Positions 10,831-20,311 of a stretch of DNA of 64,000 nt are shown piece after piece. The DNA is from Ignavibacteria bacterium (lineage in GTDB: Bacteria > Bacteroidota > Ignavibacteria > Kapaibacteriales > UBA961). Made by a program: the position numbers and the translations under genes. Positions within the stretch are counted from its first letter, which is position 1. The number at the start of each line of letters is the position of its first letter. Location of the stretch: the NCBI GenBank assembly GCA_016720145.1, contig JADJXV010000013.1:1-64000 (forward strand), given 5' to 3'. Under the pieces are notes generated by a model. It made no database searches, had not been told where the DNA came from, and saw nothing but the letters and a program-made list of their open reading frames with translations.

Positions 10831-12000
10831 TCAGCGTGCCATTGTCACCCTTGCAAAATATCCGACAACGACAAGCGCGCCCACCGCCGACACCCCAAAC
10901 GTCACTTCCGGAAAAAAAGCGCTCCATAAAAGACCTGCAACCAAACTCGAAAGCAACGAAAAGATACTCCCCATTCCTATATAAAAACCCAACGCAGTAG
11001 CAGTCTCACTCTTAGAAACACTATTGGTAATCCATGCTTTCGCCACGCCTTCCGAAGCAGCTGCATAGATGCCGTAAAACGCCAACAAAACGCATATTAT
11101 AAGATAATCATTCGACAATGCCAGCCCACCATAGACACCAGCAAAGATTAGTAGTCCAATGACAAGCATACGTCGTAGACCTATTTTATCAGCAAGAATT
11201 CCAATAGGAAATGCTGCCACTGCATAGATAAGATTATAGAGAATATAGGCCTTAATCACGTCAATGTCAGAAGCGCCACGATGCTTGATAAGCATAAGTA
11301 TAAACAAGTCCGAACTATTCATGAGCGCAAAAAACAACAGACCGATGACTAGCTTTCTGAATTCGGGCGGCGCAATTTTCCAATACGCGAGGAAAGAAAA
11401 GAGTCCAACTTGCTTCGTCTGTCTGACGGTTATGTCGAATGGCTTCTCACGGATAATTGCTGTACACACTACACCCAACACCGCAGGAATAAACGCAATC
11501 AAAAATAGTGTTTGATACTGATTCGGGTAAAATGCCAGGAATACTAACGCCAGAATAGGTCCGATAGCTGCCCCAAGTGTATCGGCACCACGATGGAATC
11601 CAAAGACTTTACCTTTATGTTCCTGAGTGGTTTCTGACGACAGTAGAGCGTCCCGTGCACTCGTTCGAATTCCTTTCCCTAATCGGTCAATTGTACGTGC
11701 GCCGAATATCAAAACAGGAGAAGCAAAAATTCCCATCATCAATTTCGATAGCGAACTGAGTCCATAGCCAATCTGCACAAACGGCAGTCGGCGTCCTTTT
11801 GAATCCGAAAGCTGTCCGAAATATCCTTTCGAAAATCCCGCAATTGCCTCGGCAAAACCTTCCAATATCCCTATAAATAATGCTGAGAATCCGATGCTGG
11901 TTAAATACACAGGCATCACAGGATAGAGCATCTCACTCGAAATATCGGTGAGCATACTCACGAGCGACAAGAGAAGAATTGTTCGTGTAAGTATTTTCAT
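10831..12000 (-). CDS. Major facilitator superfamily transporter
   Basis: 389 residues with about 12 hydrophobic helices. The MFS loop 2-3 signature is present as GYFGQLSDSKGRRLPFVQIGY, and a repeat-like loop occurs at the half-way point (GILADKIGLRRMLVIG). The motif DRLGKGIRTSARDALL after helix 4 is typical of a bacterial MFS subgroup annotated as general efflux or sugar-like transporters. It follows the FG-GAP T9SS gene by 17 bases on the same strand, so co-transcription is possible. The substrate is unknown. Confidence 0.88.
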   Translation of the reverse strand: MKILTRTILLLSLVSMLTDISSEMLYPVMPVYLTSIGFSALFIGILEGFAEAIAGFSKGYFGQLSDSKGRRLPFVQIGYGLSSLSKLMMGIFASPVLIFGARTIDRLGKGIRTSARDALLSSETTQEHKGKVFGFHRGADTLGAAIGPILALVFLAFYPNQYQTLFLIAFIPAVLGVVCTAIIREKPFDITVRQTKQVGLFSFLAYWKIAPPEFRKLVIGLLFFALMNSSDLFILMLIKHRGASDIDVIKAYILYNLIYAVAAFPIGILADKIGLRRMLVIGLLIFAGVYGGLALSNDYLIICVLLAFYGIYAAASEGVAKAWITNSVSKSETATALGFYIGMGSIFSLLSSLVAGLLWSAFFPEVTFGVSAVGALVVVGYFARVTMAR

Positions 12001-12017
12001 GATAAAGAGTTACTGAC

Positions 12018-15000
12018 TTACTTTACTGTCACTATCTTCTTGGTCACTCGTTCACCGCTTGATCGTACTTCTACAAAATACACACCACTTGCCACCATTC
12101 TTGTATCCCATTCTACAGCCATCGTTCCGGTCGGAATTTCCCCGTCGAATACTGTACTGACAAGGCGTCCCGTTTGGTCGAGTATCGAAACTGTTGTGTG
12201 AGTTTTAGAGAAATTAGTAATGGTGAATTGAGCTAATAGTTCGATAGGATTCGTAAATTCTACATCAATTCCTGATACGTTCGGCGTTCCTTCCTGCACT
12301 CCGATAATGCCTTCGACTGTAAATTTCCACACTTCTGACCACTCGCCGATGCCTGCTTCATTAATTGCACGAACTCGCCAAAAGTAGGTGCGGCCGGTTT
12401 TGAGTCCGCTGAAGATTTTACTGACACTGTCCAAGACAGTTTTTGAAATGATAGGCGATGTAAAGCTAGATATAGTATCAATTTGCAATTCATACGAACT
12501 CGCATTGAGAGTTCTTCGCCAGCTCAAATTTGGCTTGATGACTACACCCGTCGCTCCATTGAGTGGACTCTGAAGGGAAGTCACTTGTGGCAGAGAAAGA
12601 GTCGTAAAATTCCACACATCAGACCAAGCGCCAAATAAACTTTCATTAATTCCTGCCACGCGCCAGTAGTATTTAGTATCAGACGCGAGTTTTGTGACTG
12701 TAAAAGTAGGAGAGCTAACGCCTGCTGTATCAATCAACTTTGCAGTAAAAGCTGTATCTTCTGACACTTGTACGGCATAGAGAGTTGGATAGGTGATCCC
12801 GTCAGGATAATCGACAGCATTCCATTTGAGAGCCTGATTAATCGAAACTCTTACAGTATCCTTCGCCGGTGATAGGAGTTTGGGAATATTTGGCAGTGAA
12901 ATTCCCACCGTAAATGACCATACCGATGACCACTGGGAATAGACAGGCTTCGCTCCGTCAATATTTGCTCTTACACGCCAGAAATAGTGTTGATTATCTT
13001 GTAAATTTGGCACTTGCAATTGCGGATAAATACTCGAATCAGTACTGAACGCTAGCGATGAGAAATCCGGAGTAGTAGATAATTCCATTCTATAACTAGT
13101 AGCGCCACCAGATGGATGCCATTCAAAAATTTGGATAAATATTCAAACTTCGATGTTTTATTAGACGGTTTTAACAAGGCGGGAGTTGGAACACCAATAG
13201 TAGTCACTGTATCACTGCCATAGCGTATAGTATAGCTCTTATTCGCCTTCAAACCCAAATACTTTTTGGAGGTTCCATCAGGGAATTTTACTATTACACT
13301 ATCAAATTGAGTATCGTACCCAATGCCGAAATGGAGTTCATTGGAGCTCTGCGAACTTCTTGCTCCTACTGTCGAACCCGACAATTGCCGGAGGTGTTTT
13401 TTCCCGGATGCAAAGACTGTCACCGACGAACCGAACGCTTCACTACTCACACCTTTTGCAGGATTACCGACTAATCGAAATTTCACCCAATTTCCATTTC
13501 GGGGAATATCATTTCTGAATAATTTCAAATTCTCCGTCGGGCTTGCAACGATTAAGTCTTCATCACCATCGCCGTCGAAGTCGAGTCGAGCTGCTGACCA
13601 TGCGCCATGGATGAGCGGGCCATATTCCCAAGTTACATCTCTCAATCGGTGGTTAGTAGTTATTCCTTGATTCAAGTACATGCGGGAGTAACGACTTGGT
13701 GAACCGTTCGTACCGGCTGCTTCGTAGGCATATTGGCTGTGCCAGAGGTCGAGATTGCCATCTAAATTTGCATCAAACCACAAAATACCGGCGTTCATTT
13801 CAAAAAATTTGAGCCCCATTTCCTGATGCATTTCGGTGAAAGTATAATTAGGCGCACCGTTATTTTTGAAAATAAGCGACGGATTCGACACCGCTCCGCG
13901 CCAATCGGGATGACCGAGATTGCCTACTGCGAGGTCGGGGAGACCGTCGTTGTTGAAATCACCCCAGTCCGAACCCATTCCATGACCAAAATAACCTGCC
14001 TGTGCAGTCGGTACGCCCTGCACACCGGTTGCAGCACCCACGTCGGTAAATGTGCCATTGCCATTGTTTTTGAATAACTTATCAGGGGCTAGTCGGTAAT
14101 TCGCCACAAAAATATCCGGCCAACCATCGACATTATAATCGCATACGCTTGCCGACCAACAGTCAAAATAGGGAGCAGGTTCAGCGCTTGCGATTCCACT
14201 GTTCGCAGTCATATTAAAAAAACTCCCATCACCATTATTTTTCCATAATTGATCGGGATAATAGGTTTCGATATATTGTCCGTTGATAGTTTCACCTTTA
14301 CGCCCGTTGGCAATGAAAAGGTCGATAAACCCATCATGATTAATGTCCAAGAAGAGGGGAGTCACACCCGGATAATTATTCACAATTTTCGATGCAACTG
14401 TTACATCAGTGAAAGTTCCATCGCCATTATTATGATACACTTTATCATTACCCCAGCCATTAAGAGCGAATACGTCGGGCTTACCATCATTATCAATATC
14501 GCCCCAAGCAGTAGCGCCGGCAGTGATATTGACCTTCGTTGATACATCTTTGAACGTACCGTTTTTTTGATTTTCAAAGAATTTTGAGCCAATCGCAATA
14601 TCATCATAACCGTCTGAATTCCAATCAGATACACTAACTTGATCTGCTGAAATTGGTTTGCCGTCCGATGAAGTCAGACCTGCTTGCTTGGTCACATCAA
14701 GTAAAGTTGGATAGGGCCTTGGTCTCGAACCATTGCTGCCATCGGTATGGGTATAAACGACACTTGCCCGCACGAGGAAGTCCCCGGAAGCGAGATAGTA
14801 ATTACCGGGTCCTCCTAAACTGTTGTTGACAAAAGGATTGAGAAGGTATGAGCCATACGGCACTGTCTGTGCGCTACCATCAATAGAAAAGTACGGTCCG
14901 CCGGATTTGGTGCGGTGTTGTACGACGATACGGTCGAAGCCATCGGAGCGGATACCGGAGTTTTTGGTGTCGATGGTGTACCAACCCGGCGTACCGGGAT

Positions 15001-15313
15001 AGTCAATGACAAATGAACCAAGTGTATTATAATGCCACACCCAAGCAGTGGCGACAATTGCACCTTCGGACGGATCACCAACGATGAGTATCGTGTCTTT
15101 GCCGGAGCGACTGCCGCTGAGATAAATGGATAATTCCTGTACGCTGCACGGACCGACAGGAGTGAGAATCAAGGTCTCTTCCGAACCCGCCGGAAGGTTG
15201 GAATGATTCCCACCAATTTTGCCATCATCACGCTGGAGAAGGACTTGCGCTTGTAATGAGGAGAGTGACAGAGAAGTGATAACGAGTATAAAAATAAGTA
15301 GAATTCGATTCAT
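12018..15313 (-). CDS. Secreted FG-GAP/VCBS-ASPIC/UnbV-fibronectin III protein with T9SS tail, frameshifted near 13127
   Basis: A strong ribosome site (AAAGGAG) precedes the start. In order there is a signal peptide, an N-terminal beta region, at least seven FG-GAP/VCBS repeats with calcium-like DxDxDGxxD loops (DWNSDGYDD, DIDNDGKPD, DYNVDGWPD, DFDGDGDED), and an ASPIC/UnbV domain (KFRLVGNPAKGVSSEAFGSS). Then come three fibronectin-III-like repeats (YWRVAGINE, YFWRVRAINEAGIGEWS) and a C-terminal T9SS sorting domain (SILDQTGRLVST...GVYFVEVRSSGERVTKKIVTVK). The frame changes inside the first FN3 repeat; adding one base to the A/T run at 13125-13129 joins it as SKFFEWHPSGGATSYRMEL, about 1098 residues. 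It is a surface or secreted adhesive protein with no visible enzyme domain. Confidence 0.85.
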
Positions 15314-15343
15314 ATATTTCTCCTTTAGCTTTTAAAAATTCAT

Positions 15344-15382
15344 AAAAAAAGAGGCACACCCGTGACGGGAACATGCCTCTTT
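15344..15382 (-). terminator. Rho-independent terminator of the cyclase-thioredoxin operon
   Basis: On the minus strand AAAGAGGCA pairs with TGCCTCTTT around an inner CCCG/CGGG stem, followed by a run of seven T. It lies 20 bases after the redoxin stop and separates that operon from the FG-GAP gene. Confidence 0.8.
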
Positions 15383-15401
15383 GCATCAAAAATATGAGAG
15401 A

Positions 15402-16127
15402 TTACTTTTTCCATTTAATTCCACAGCCGATAGCTTTTGTCGTTTCAGGGCTTGGTTTCGAATTGCCAATAAGCGCTGTGACGGCTTTATCAAGATATTT
15501 TTCTTTTACATTCGCAGCATCCGAATGATTGTCATCAATCGCACCAATATAGCTCACGGTGAATTTACCGCCATCGTTTTTGAGCAAGTACACATGAGGG
15601 GTGCGAGTTGCGCCGTAAGCCTTTGCTGTAGCTTGTGTTTCGTCGAAGATATATTTGAATGGAAATGACTTTTCTTTTGCACGTTTTTGCATATTTTCAA
15701 ATGAGTCATCGGGTTCGGCAACGGGGTCATTCGGATTAATCGCGACGACCGGAAATCCTTTTGCGCTGAACTTATTATGAAGATCGATGAGGCGGGATTC
15801 GTACATTTTAGCGAAAGGACAATGATTACAGGTAAAGACCACAATCACACCTTTTTGAGAGGAAAAATCGCTGAGAGATACCATCGAACCGTCGATGTTT
15901 TTGAGGGTAAAATTAGCGGCCTGATCGCCGACATTGTAGCCGGCGGATAAGGAAACCCTTGTGCCCGGTATACTTGTATTATTGCTAGCAAGTGTGCCTG
16001 AAACTTTACTCTTATCGTTAACTTTTACGACTCTCTTAGTATTTTTTGCGCTAACTTTTGTGCCGGATTGTACAGTCACACTGCCAAGTGTGGCGAGTAG
16101 AATCATGAGTGCAAGAAGTGATTTCAT
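15402..16127 (-). CDS. Redoxin/AhpC-TSA type thioredoxin-family protein
   Basis: 241 residues. A signal-peptide-like N-terminus (MKSLLALMILLATLGSVTVQS) is followed by a linker and a thioredoxin fold. The peroxiredoxin-like block DQAANFTLKNIDGSMVSLSDF leads to the redox motif TCNHCPFAKMYESRL (CxxC = CNHC), then the cis-Pro region (GATRTPHVYLL). This class of exported thioredoxin-like proteins is common in the FCB group; the role is probably thiol reduction or peroxide handling in the periplasm. It is the last gene of a three-gene operon: only one base separates it from the TlpA-like gene, and a terminator follows. Confidence 0.88.
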   Translation of the reverse strand: MKSLLALMILLATLGSVTVQSGTKVSAKNTKRVVKVNDKSKVSGTLASNNTSIPGTRVSLSAGYNVGDQAANFTLKNIDGSMVSLSDFSSQKGVIVVFTCNHCPFAKMYESRLIDLHNKFSAKGFPVVAINPNDPVAEPDDSFENMQKRAKEKSFPFKYIFDETQATAKAYGATRTPHVYLLKNDGGKFTVSYIGAIDDNHSDAANVKEKYLDKAVTALIGNSKPSPETTKAIGCGIKWKK

Positions 16128-16128
16128 T

Positions 16129-16602
16129 TTATTTCTCTAAAAATTGTAAAACAATGGTTTGTAACTCCTCAAAACTACACTGTTTTTCCCGAAAATCCTT
16201 GCTATTTTTTTTGTGGTTAATTATAACTGTAGCAGGAATTGCGCCGCTCCATTCGGGGCTGATACGATCGATCCAAGCATTTGGATTACCGGCGTCGAGC
16301 AGGACGACTCGTGATTTGAGTTTTTTACGTTTGATAAACGGCTTCAATTGCTTCGAAATATCTTTTTTAAAGTCCAAGCTCACGAGCAATAGTTTGACTT
16401 TTTTCCCTTCAATCCATGTATTGAGCTTTTCATATTCAGGTAATTCTTCGACGCACGGCTTGCACCAAGTCGCCCAGAAATTGAGGACAACGATGGTATC
16501 ACCGCTTGTCGTCCACTCGCGTTCAAGTTCTTGAAAATTAATCACCTTCTGACCGAATGCAGTTGTAACTGTTACAAAGAAAATCAACAGGAAAAATTTC
16601 AT
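16129..16602 (-). CDS. TlpA/ResA-like exported thioredoxin
   Basis: 157 residues with an N-terminal signal peptide (MKFFLLIFFVTVTTAFG) and a TlpA-like thioredoxin fold. The motif NFWATWCKPCVEELPEYEKL (CxxC = CKPC) is the usual active site of TlpA/ResA disulfide reductases, and the cis-Pro region AIPATVIINH is present. The start ATG overlaps the cyclase stop in an ATGA arrangement, which implies translational coupling. It should keep periplasmic cysteines reduced, possibly in partnership with the redoxin downstream. Confidence 0.9.
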   Translation of the reverse strand: MKFFLLIFFVTVTTAFGQKVINFQELEREWTTSGDTIVVLNFWATWCKPCVEELPEYEKLNTWIEGKKVKLLLVSLDFKKDISKQLKPFIKRKKLKSRVVLLDAGNPNAWIDRISPEWSGAIPATVIINHKKNSKDFREKQCSFEELQTIVLQFLEK

Positions 16603-18479
16603 TGTTCTAAAAAATATGTGTTCATAATTCCTTTGCCTTTGATCTCGATTTTGCCACGAGACGTAAACTGCAAGTTTCGGTCACTCGAATCATCAAATTC
16701 TATACAAGCAGAGATAAATTCTTCGGTCACGTGGATCTTACCGGGCAAGCTGTGCGACTCCATTCTACTGGCAGTATTGACCGCATCTCCCCACAGATCA
16801 TAAGCGAATTTTTTCTTGCCGATGACACCTGCGACTACCGAACCGCTATGAATGCCGACGCGTATTTCAATGGGTGCATCGGTCTTGATAGAGGTAAATT
16901 TCCGAATGGAATCGACCATTTCAAGTGCCATTGTCGCCATAATTTGAGCGTGGTCTTCTCGTGGGATAGGAGCGCCGCTCACGACCATATATGCGTCGCC
17001 AATAGTCTTAATTTTTTCGAGTCCGTGTTTTTCGGCGAGGGTATCAAATTCTGAAAATATCGTATCAAGTCCTTGCACAAGTTCTTCCGGTGTAACGCGT
17101 TGCGACAGACGTGTAAAGCCGACAATATCGGCAAAAAGCACTGTCACATTATCTAATTTCTCAGCAATGAGCTTCGTTCCGTCGAGTATTTTGGCTGCAA
17201 TAGTTGGCGGGAGGACATTGTGGAGAAGCTGTTCGGTGGCCTCGTGCTTAGCGCGTTCGACGGCTGTTTGTTTATCACGTTCGGCTGTTTTACGTTCGTA
17301 GTCGAATTGCTCTGCACGTTTCTTTGCTTCCTCACTTTGCACTTCATTTTCTAAATCATGGAAAAGTTTGTGGTGGTGGTAGGCTTTGGAGCCTTCGCCG
17401 ATTTGGTTGTATAATTCAGCAATTGTTTCATGACAACTGTAGATTTCTTTCTTTATACCCAATTCTCCATTTAAGCTGATTGCTTGTAATAAATACTGTT
17501 CAGCTTGTGCAGGATTATATCCTTCGAATTCTTGTTCACCATACAAAGTGCCAATTTTGAGAAGTGTAAAAGCTAATCCTTCTTTATCTCTAATCTCTTC
17601 ATAAAGAGTGAGGGCTTGTTTGAAACATTCCATCGCATCTTGAAAAGAACCAAGATTGTGGTTCATAAAGCCTATAACATTTTTAAGTTTAGCAATACCG
17701 GGTTTATTGTCGAGTGATAAATAAATATCAAGTGCATTTTGATAATATTCCAAAGCAGCTCTATAATCTTTCTTTGATAAATGTACACCAGCGATATTGC
17801 CCGATTGTATGGCTATTCCTAATTTCTCTCCTAACTGTTCATGGATGTTCAGTGCGTTAAAATAATATTCTAAAGCTAAGGAATATTCTTTGAAATGGAA
17901 ATAAATACTACCAATGTTACCGGTATGGATTGCTTTTCGGGATATATTTCCAAGATCATCCTCAATTACAATTGCTCTGTTGTAATTCTCTAAAGCTGCT
18001 GTGTATAAACCCATTATGAGGTATATATTGCCAAGGTTTCCGGTATTCCTGGCCATTTCTTCTTTATTCCCGCTGTCTTGAGCGATCTTCAACGCTTTTT
18101 CATAACACTCAATAGCCATTTGATAGTCCGAAAGATTACGATAGACGATACCAATATTACCTATGACTACGGAAATTCTGTTGGTATCTTCTATTGCCTC
18201 AAAGAGTGTAAGTGATTTCTGGTAATACTCAAGAGAATTCTGGTAGTTTCCTCTTAATCGCGCAATTGTACCGAGATAATTATATGCTCTTCCTTCCTGT
18301 AGGGTATTGTTAGATTTATGTGCCAATAGCTGTGCTTCTTCTCCCTTACACTGTGCATCTTCAAATTGAGAAGTCTGAATAAGCTCCCAAGTATGATTAT
18401 TTAACTCTACTATTTTTTCAACTAATGTAGCTTCGGAATCAACATCGGGTTGAAGTTTATTAGATTCGTTTTTATGCAT
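16599..18479 (-). CDS. TPR-repeat class III adenylate cyclase
   Basis: 626 residues starting at MHKNESNKLQ; an upstream start at 18539 is less likely. Residues about 20-400 form at least seven TPR units in the NIGxxY style (GNIGIVYRNLSDYQMAIECYEKAL). A coiled linker follows (AEQFDYERKTAERDKQTAVERAKHEA), then a class III cyclase domain at about 440-620. The metal-binding aspartates (LFADIVGFTRLS and IKTIGDAY), the adenine-specifying Lys/Asp pair (EKIKT, YDLWGDAVN) and the transition-state Asn/Arg (NTASRME) are all visible, so adenylate cyclase activity is likely. There is no membrane segment. It heads an operon with two exported thioredoxins. Its TPR and linker plan is like that of the histidine kinases at 23756-27727. 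Confidence 0.92.
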   Translation of the reverse strand: MHKNESNKLQPDVDSEATLVEKIVELNNHTWELIQTSQFEDAQCKGEEAQLLAHKSNNTLQEGRAYNYLGTIARLRGNYQNSLEYYQKSLTLFEAIEDTNRISVVIGNIGIVYRNLSDYQMAIECYEKALKIAQDSGNKEEMARNTGNLGNIYLIMGLYTAALENYNRAIVIEDDLGNISRKAIHTGNIGSIYFHFKEYSLALEYYFNALNIHEQLGEKLGIAIQSGNIAGVHLSKKDYRAALEYYQNALDIYLSLDNKPGIAKLKNVIGFMNHNLGSFQDAMECFKQALTLYEEIRDKEGLAFTLLKIGTLYGEQEFEGYNPAQAEQYLLQAISLNGELGIKKEIYSCHETIAELYNQIGEGSKAYHHHKLFHDLENEVQSEEAKKRAEQFDYERKTAERDKQTAVERAKHEATEQLLHNVLPPTIAAKILDGTKLIAEKLDNVTVLFADIVGFTRLSQRVTPEELVQGLDTIFSEFDTLAEKHGLEKIKTIGDAYMVVSGAPIPREDHAQIMATMALEMVDSIRKFTSIKTDAPIEIRVGIHSGSVVAGVIGKKKFAYDLWGDAVNTASRMESHSLPGKIHVTEEFISACIEFDDSSDRNLQFTSRGKIEIKGKGIMNTYFLEQ

Positions 18480-18617
18480 AAATTTTATCTTGTCAATCAA
18501 ACATACTCTATCAATTGTAATGAATTCACAAAAATACAATTTGCTTATTGTAAATTGTAAAATATTTACTAAGTTGTAATGACAATTTAGTTTTTTTAAA
18601 TTTTATAAGGATTTGAT

Positions 18618-18911
18618 ATGAATGATGTTATTGGTACGGGATCATTACAAGTGACAGTACAGGATAGTTCCGGGAACGCTCTTGTCGATTCGAGTGTGAA
18701 TATAATTATTACAGGCTCGGTCGGAAGTGGTTCGTCGAAATCAACCGGCTCAAGCAGTGATGAAGTAACGTTTTCTTCGGTAGCAATTGGTAGTTATTCT
18801 GTTACTGCTTCTCATTCCGGATACGTTTCTCAAACTAAGACCGGACAAGTAGTAAATGTCAATCAAACGACTACAGTCCCAACGTTTAAGTTACTCGCTT
18901 CTAGTAAGTAA
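18618..18911 (+). CDS. Small carboxypeptidase-regulatory-like (beta-sandwich) protein
   Basis: 97 residues preceded by a good ribosome site (AAGGA, six bases before ATG), with an in-frame stop just upstream that fixes the start. The sequence is one CarboxypepD_reg/PEGA-like domain (GSLQVTVQDSSGNALVDSSVNI, GSYSVTASHSGYVSQTKTG), rich in Ser, Thr and Gly. No signal peptide is visible, which is odd for a domain normally found outside the cell. It is divergent from the adenylate cyclase, whose start is 138 bases away, so the two may share a control region. A strong terminator follows. Confidence 0.75.
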   Translation: MNDVIGTGSLQVTVQDSSGNALVDSSVNIIITGSVGSGSSKSTGSSSDEVTFSSVAIGSYSVTASHSGYVSQTKTGQVVNVNQTTTVPTFKLLASSK

Positions 18912-19000
18912 CTTACACAAACTGGCAAACGATTGTGGAACATTTGAGTAAGATATCGAACCTAGACTGGTATCTTTTGAATAACTAGAGCTTTAATTAA

Positions 19001-19036
19001 AAAAAAAACCTCACAGCAAATCGCTGAGAGGTTTTT
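19001..19036. terminator. Bidirectional rho-independent terminator
   Basis: CCTC-A-CAGC pairs with GCTG-A-GAGG around an AAATC loop, flanked by a long A-run on one side and TTTTT on the other. It serves both the small plus-strand gene and the SusD gene ending at 19062. Confidence 0.88.
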
Positions 19037-19061
19037 GTATTTAATGCGACACGGATGCTAA

Positions 19062-20297
19062 TTACTTGAGTAAATTAGGATTACGTGTACGTTCAGCTTC
19101 GGTAATCGGTAGATATCGCCATGCACTATTCGAGAGATGCCACTTCCCTGAGCGACGTTGGTCGATGAGACGTGCACCTGTACAGAAGAGTTCTTTATCG
19201 CGCTCATTGAATATTTCGTCGAGCGTGAGTGGTACTGCGAGGGGATCGAGTCCATGGGAAGCACGGACAGCATCGATGTATGTCATCGCGCTTGTGCTGT
19301 CAGATTCCATCCTTGACTTCATATACTCTCTCCAAGATAGTTCTGCTCTCATCAGTGAATTTTCCTGCCACGACATTACGATAATAGGTGTCTTATCTTC
19401 AAAGTACTTACTTTGGTAGATGTAATTTCCTATTCCTTGTGTATTTGCAAAAGAAACTCTTCTGATTTCTCTCGAATCTTGTGAAGTATAGTCTAAATAC
19501 CGTCTGCTTAACAAAAATTGAGTGCGTCCTTTTCCGGCATTGTTATACCAAAAATTCACACTTTCTTTAGAGAATTTAGCTTCGAAAGGTTTGTCGATTT
19601 CAGACATTCCATTTTGAGCAGCAGTATCTGCATCGTTCAATCGACCTTCTATGAGGTGAATTTTTGCCTTTAATGAGTATGCTACCGGATTCAAATCTCC
19701 CTGACTATAGCGCGCTGCGGAATCGATATATTTGAGTGCCAGATCATACATTGCAGATGCCGGTATAAACGGACCGGAATTTATAACACCTCCACCATTA
19801 TTTTCATTCAAACCAAAATACGACGCCCATAAATATCTGGCTAGTGCTCCATAAATATATCCGGTGGCTAGTGCTTGATTTCTTAAGTTATCATCTTTAA
19901 AAGTAATTACGCTCGCCCGCCCAATAAGTGTATCGGCATGCATGCGCAGCGAACCGAGATTGGTTATTGCATTTTCAATTGAAGTGTTGTTCAATTTAAT
20001 GATACCAACTTCTACTTCAAAGTATTGAGGATACGTTGCTCCAGGGAAATTTGGGTCATAGACGAGCTCATCCGAGAGTCCACCGGCGAGACACGTCAGC
20101 TCAGAATATGTTGTCGCAAATTTTGCTTTGACCCCATTCATGAGGAAGTCGATTTCTTGTTCTGAATTTAAGTTTATATCTTCCGTACTGTCATTCGGCG
20201 GCTCGATATTTTGTACAAAATCTTTACATCCAATGAGCGTAATAAATGCAGCAAGTCCAAATAATAGTATATAGTTTAAAGTTTTATAGTTTTTCAT
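19062..20297 (-). CDS. SusD/RagB-family nutrient-binding outer-membrane lipoprotein
   Basis: 411 residues. The N-terminus (MKNYKTLNYILLFGLAAFITLIGCKDF) has a lipobox ending in Cys, so it is lipid-anchored. The helical TPR-like SusD fold is visible, including RASHGLDPLAVPLTLDEIFNERDKELFCTGARLIDQRRSGKW near the C-terminus, the usual SusD signature region with the ERDKEL helix. It should form the lid over the TonB-dependent porin encoded immediately upstream (15 bases apart). Its ligand cannot be read; no glycoside hydrolase or peptidase gene lies next to the pair. Confidence 0.92.
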   Translation of the reverse strand: MKNYKTLNYILLFGLAAFITLIGCKDFVQNIEPPNDSTEDINLNSEQEIDFLMNGVKAKFATTYSELTCLAGGLSDELVYDPNFPGATYPQYFEVEVGIIKLNNTSIENAITNLGSLRMHADTLIGRASVITFKDDNLRNQALATGYIYGALARYLWASYFGLNENNGGGVINSGPFIPASAMYDLALKYIDSAARYSQGDLNPVAYSLKAKIHLIEGRLNDADTAAQNGMSEIDKPFEAKFSKESVNFWYNNAGKGRTQFLLSRRYLDYTSQDSREIRRVSFANTQGIGNYIYQSKYFEDKTPIIVMSWQENSLMRAELSWREYMKSRMESDSTSAMTYIDAVRASHGLDPLAVPLTLDEIFNERDKELFCTGARLIDQRRSGKWHLSNSAWRYLPITEAERTRNPNLLK

Positions 20298-20311
20298 AAA
20301 TTGTTCCTTAA

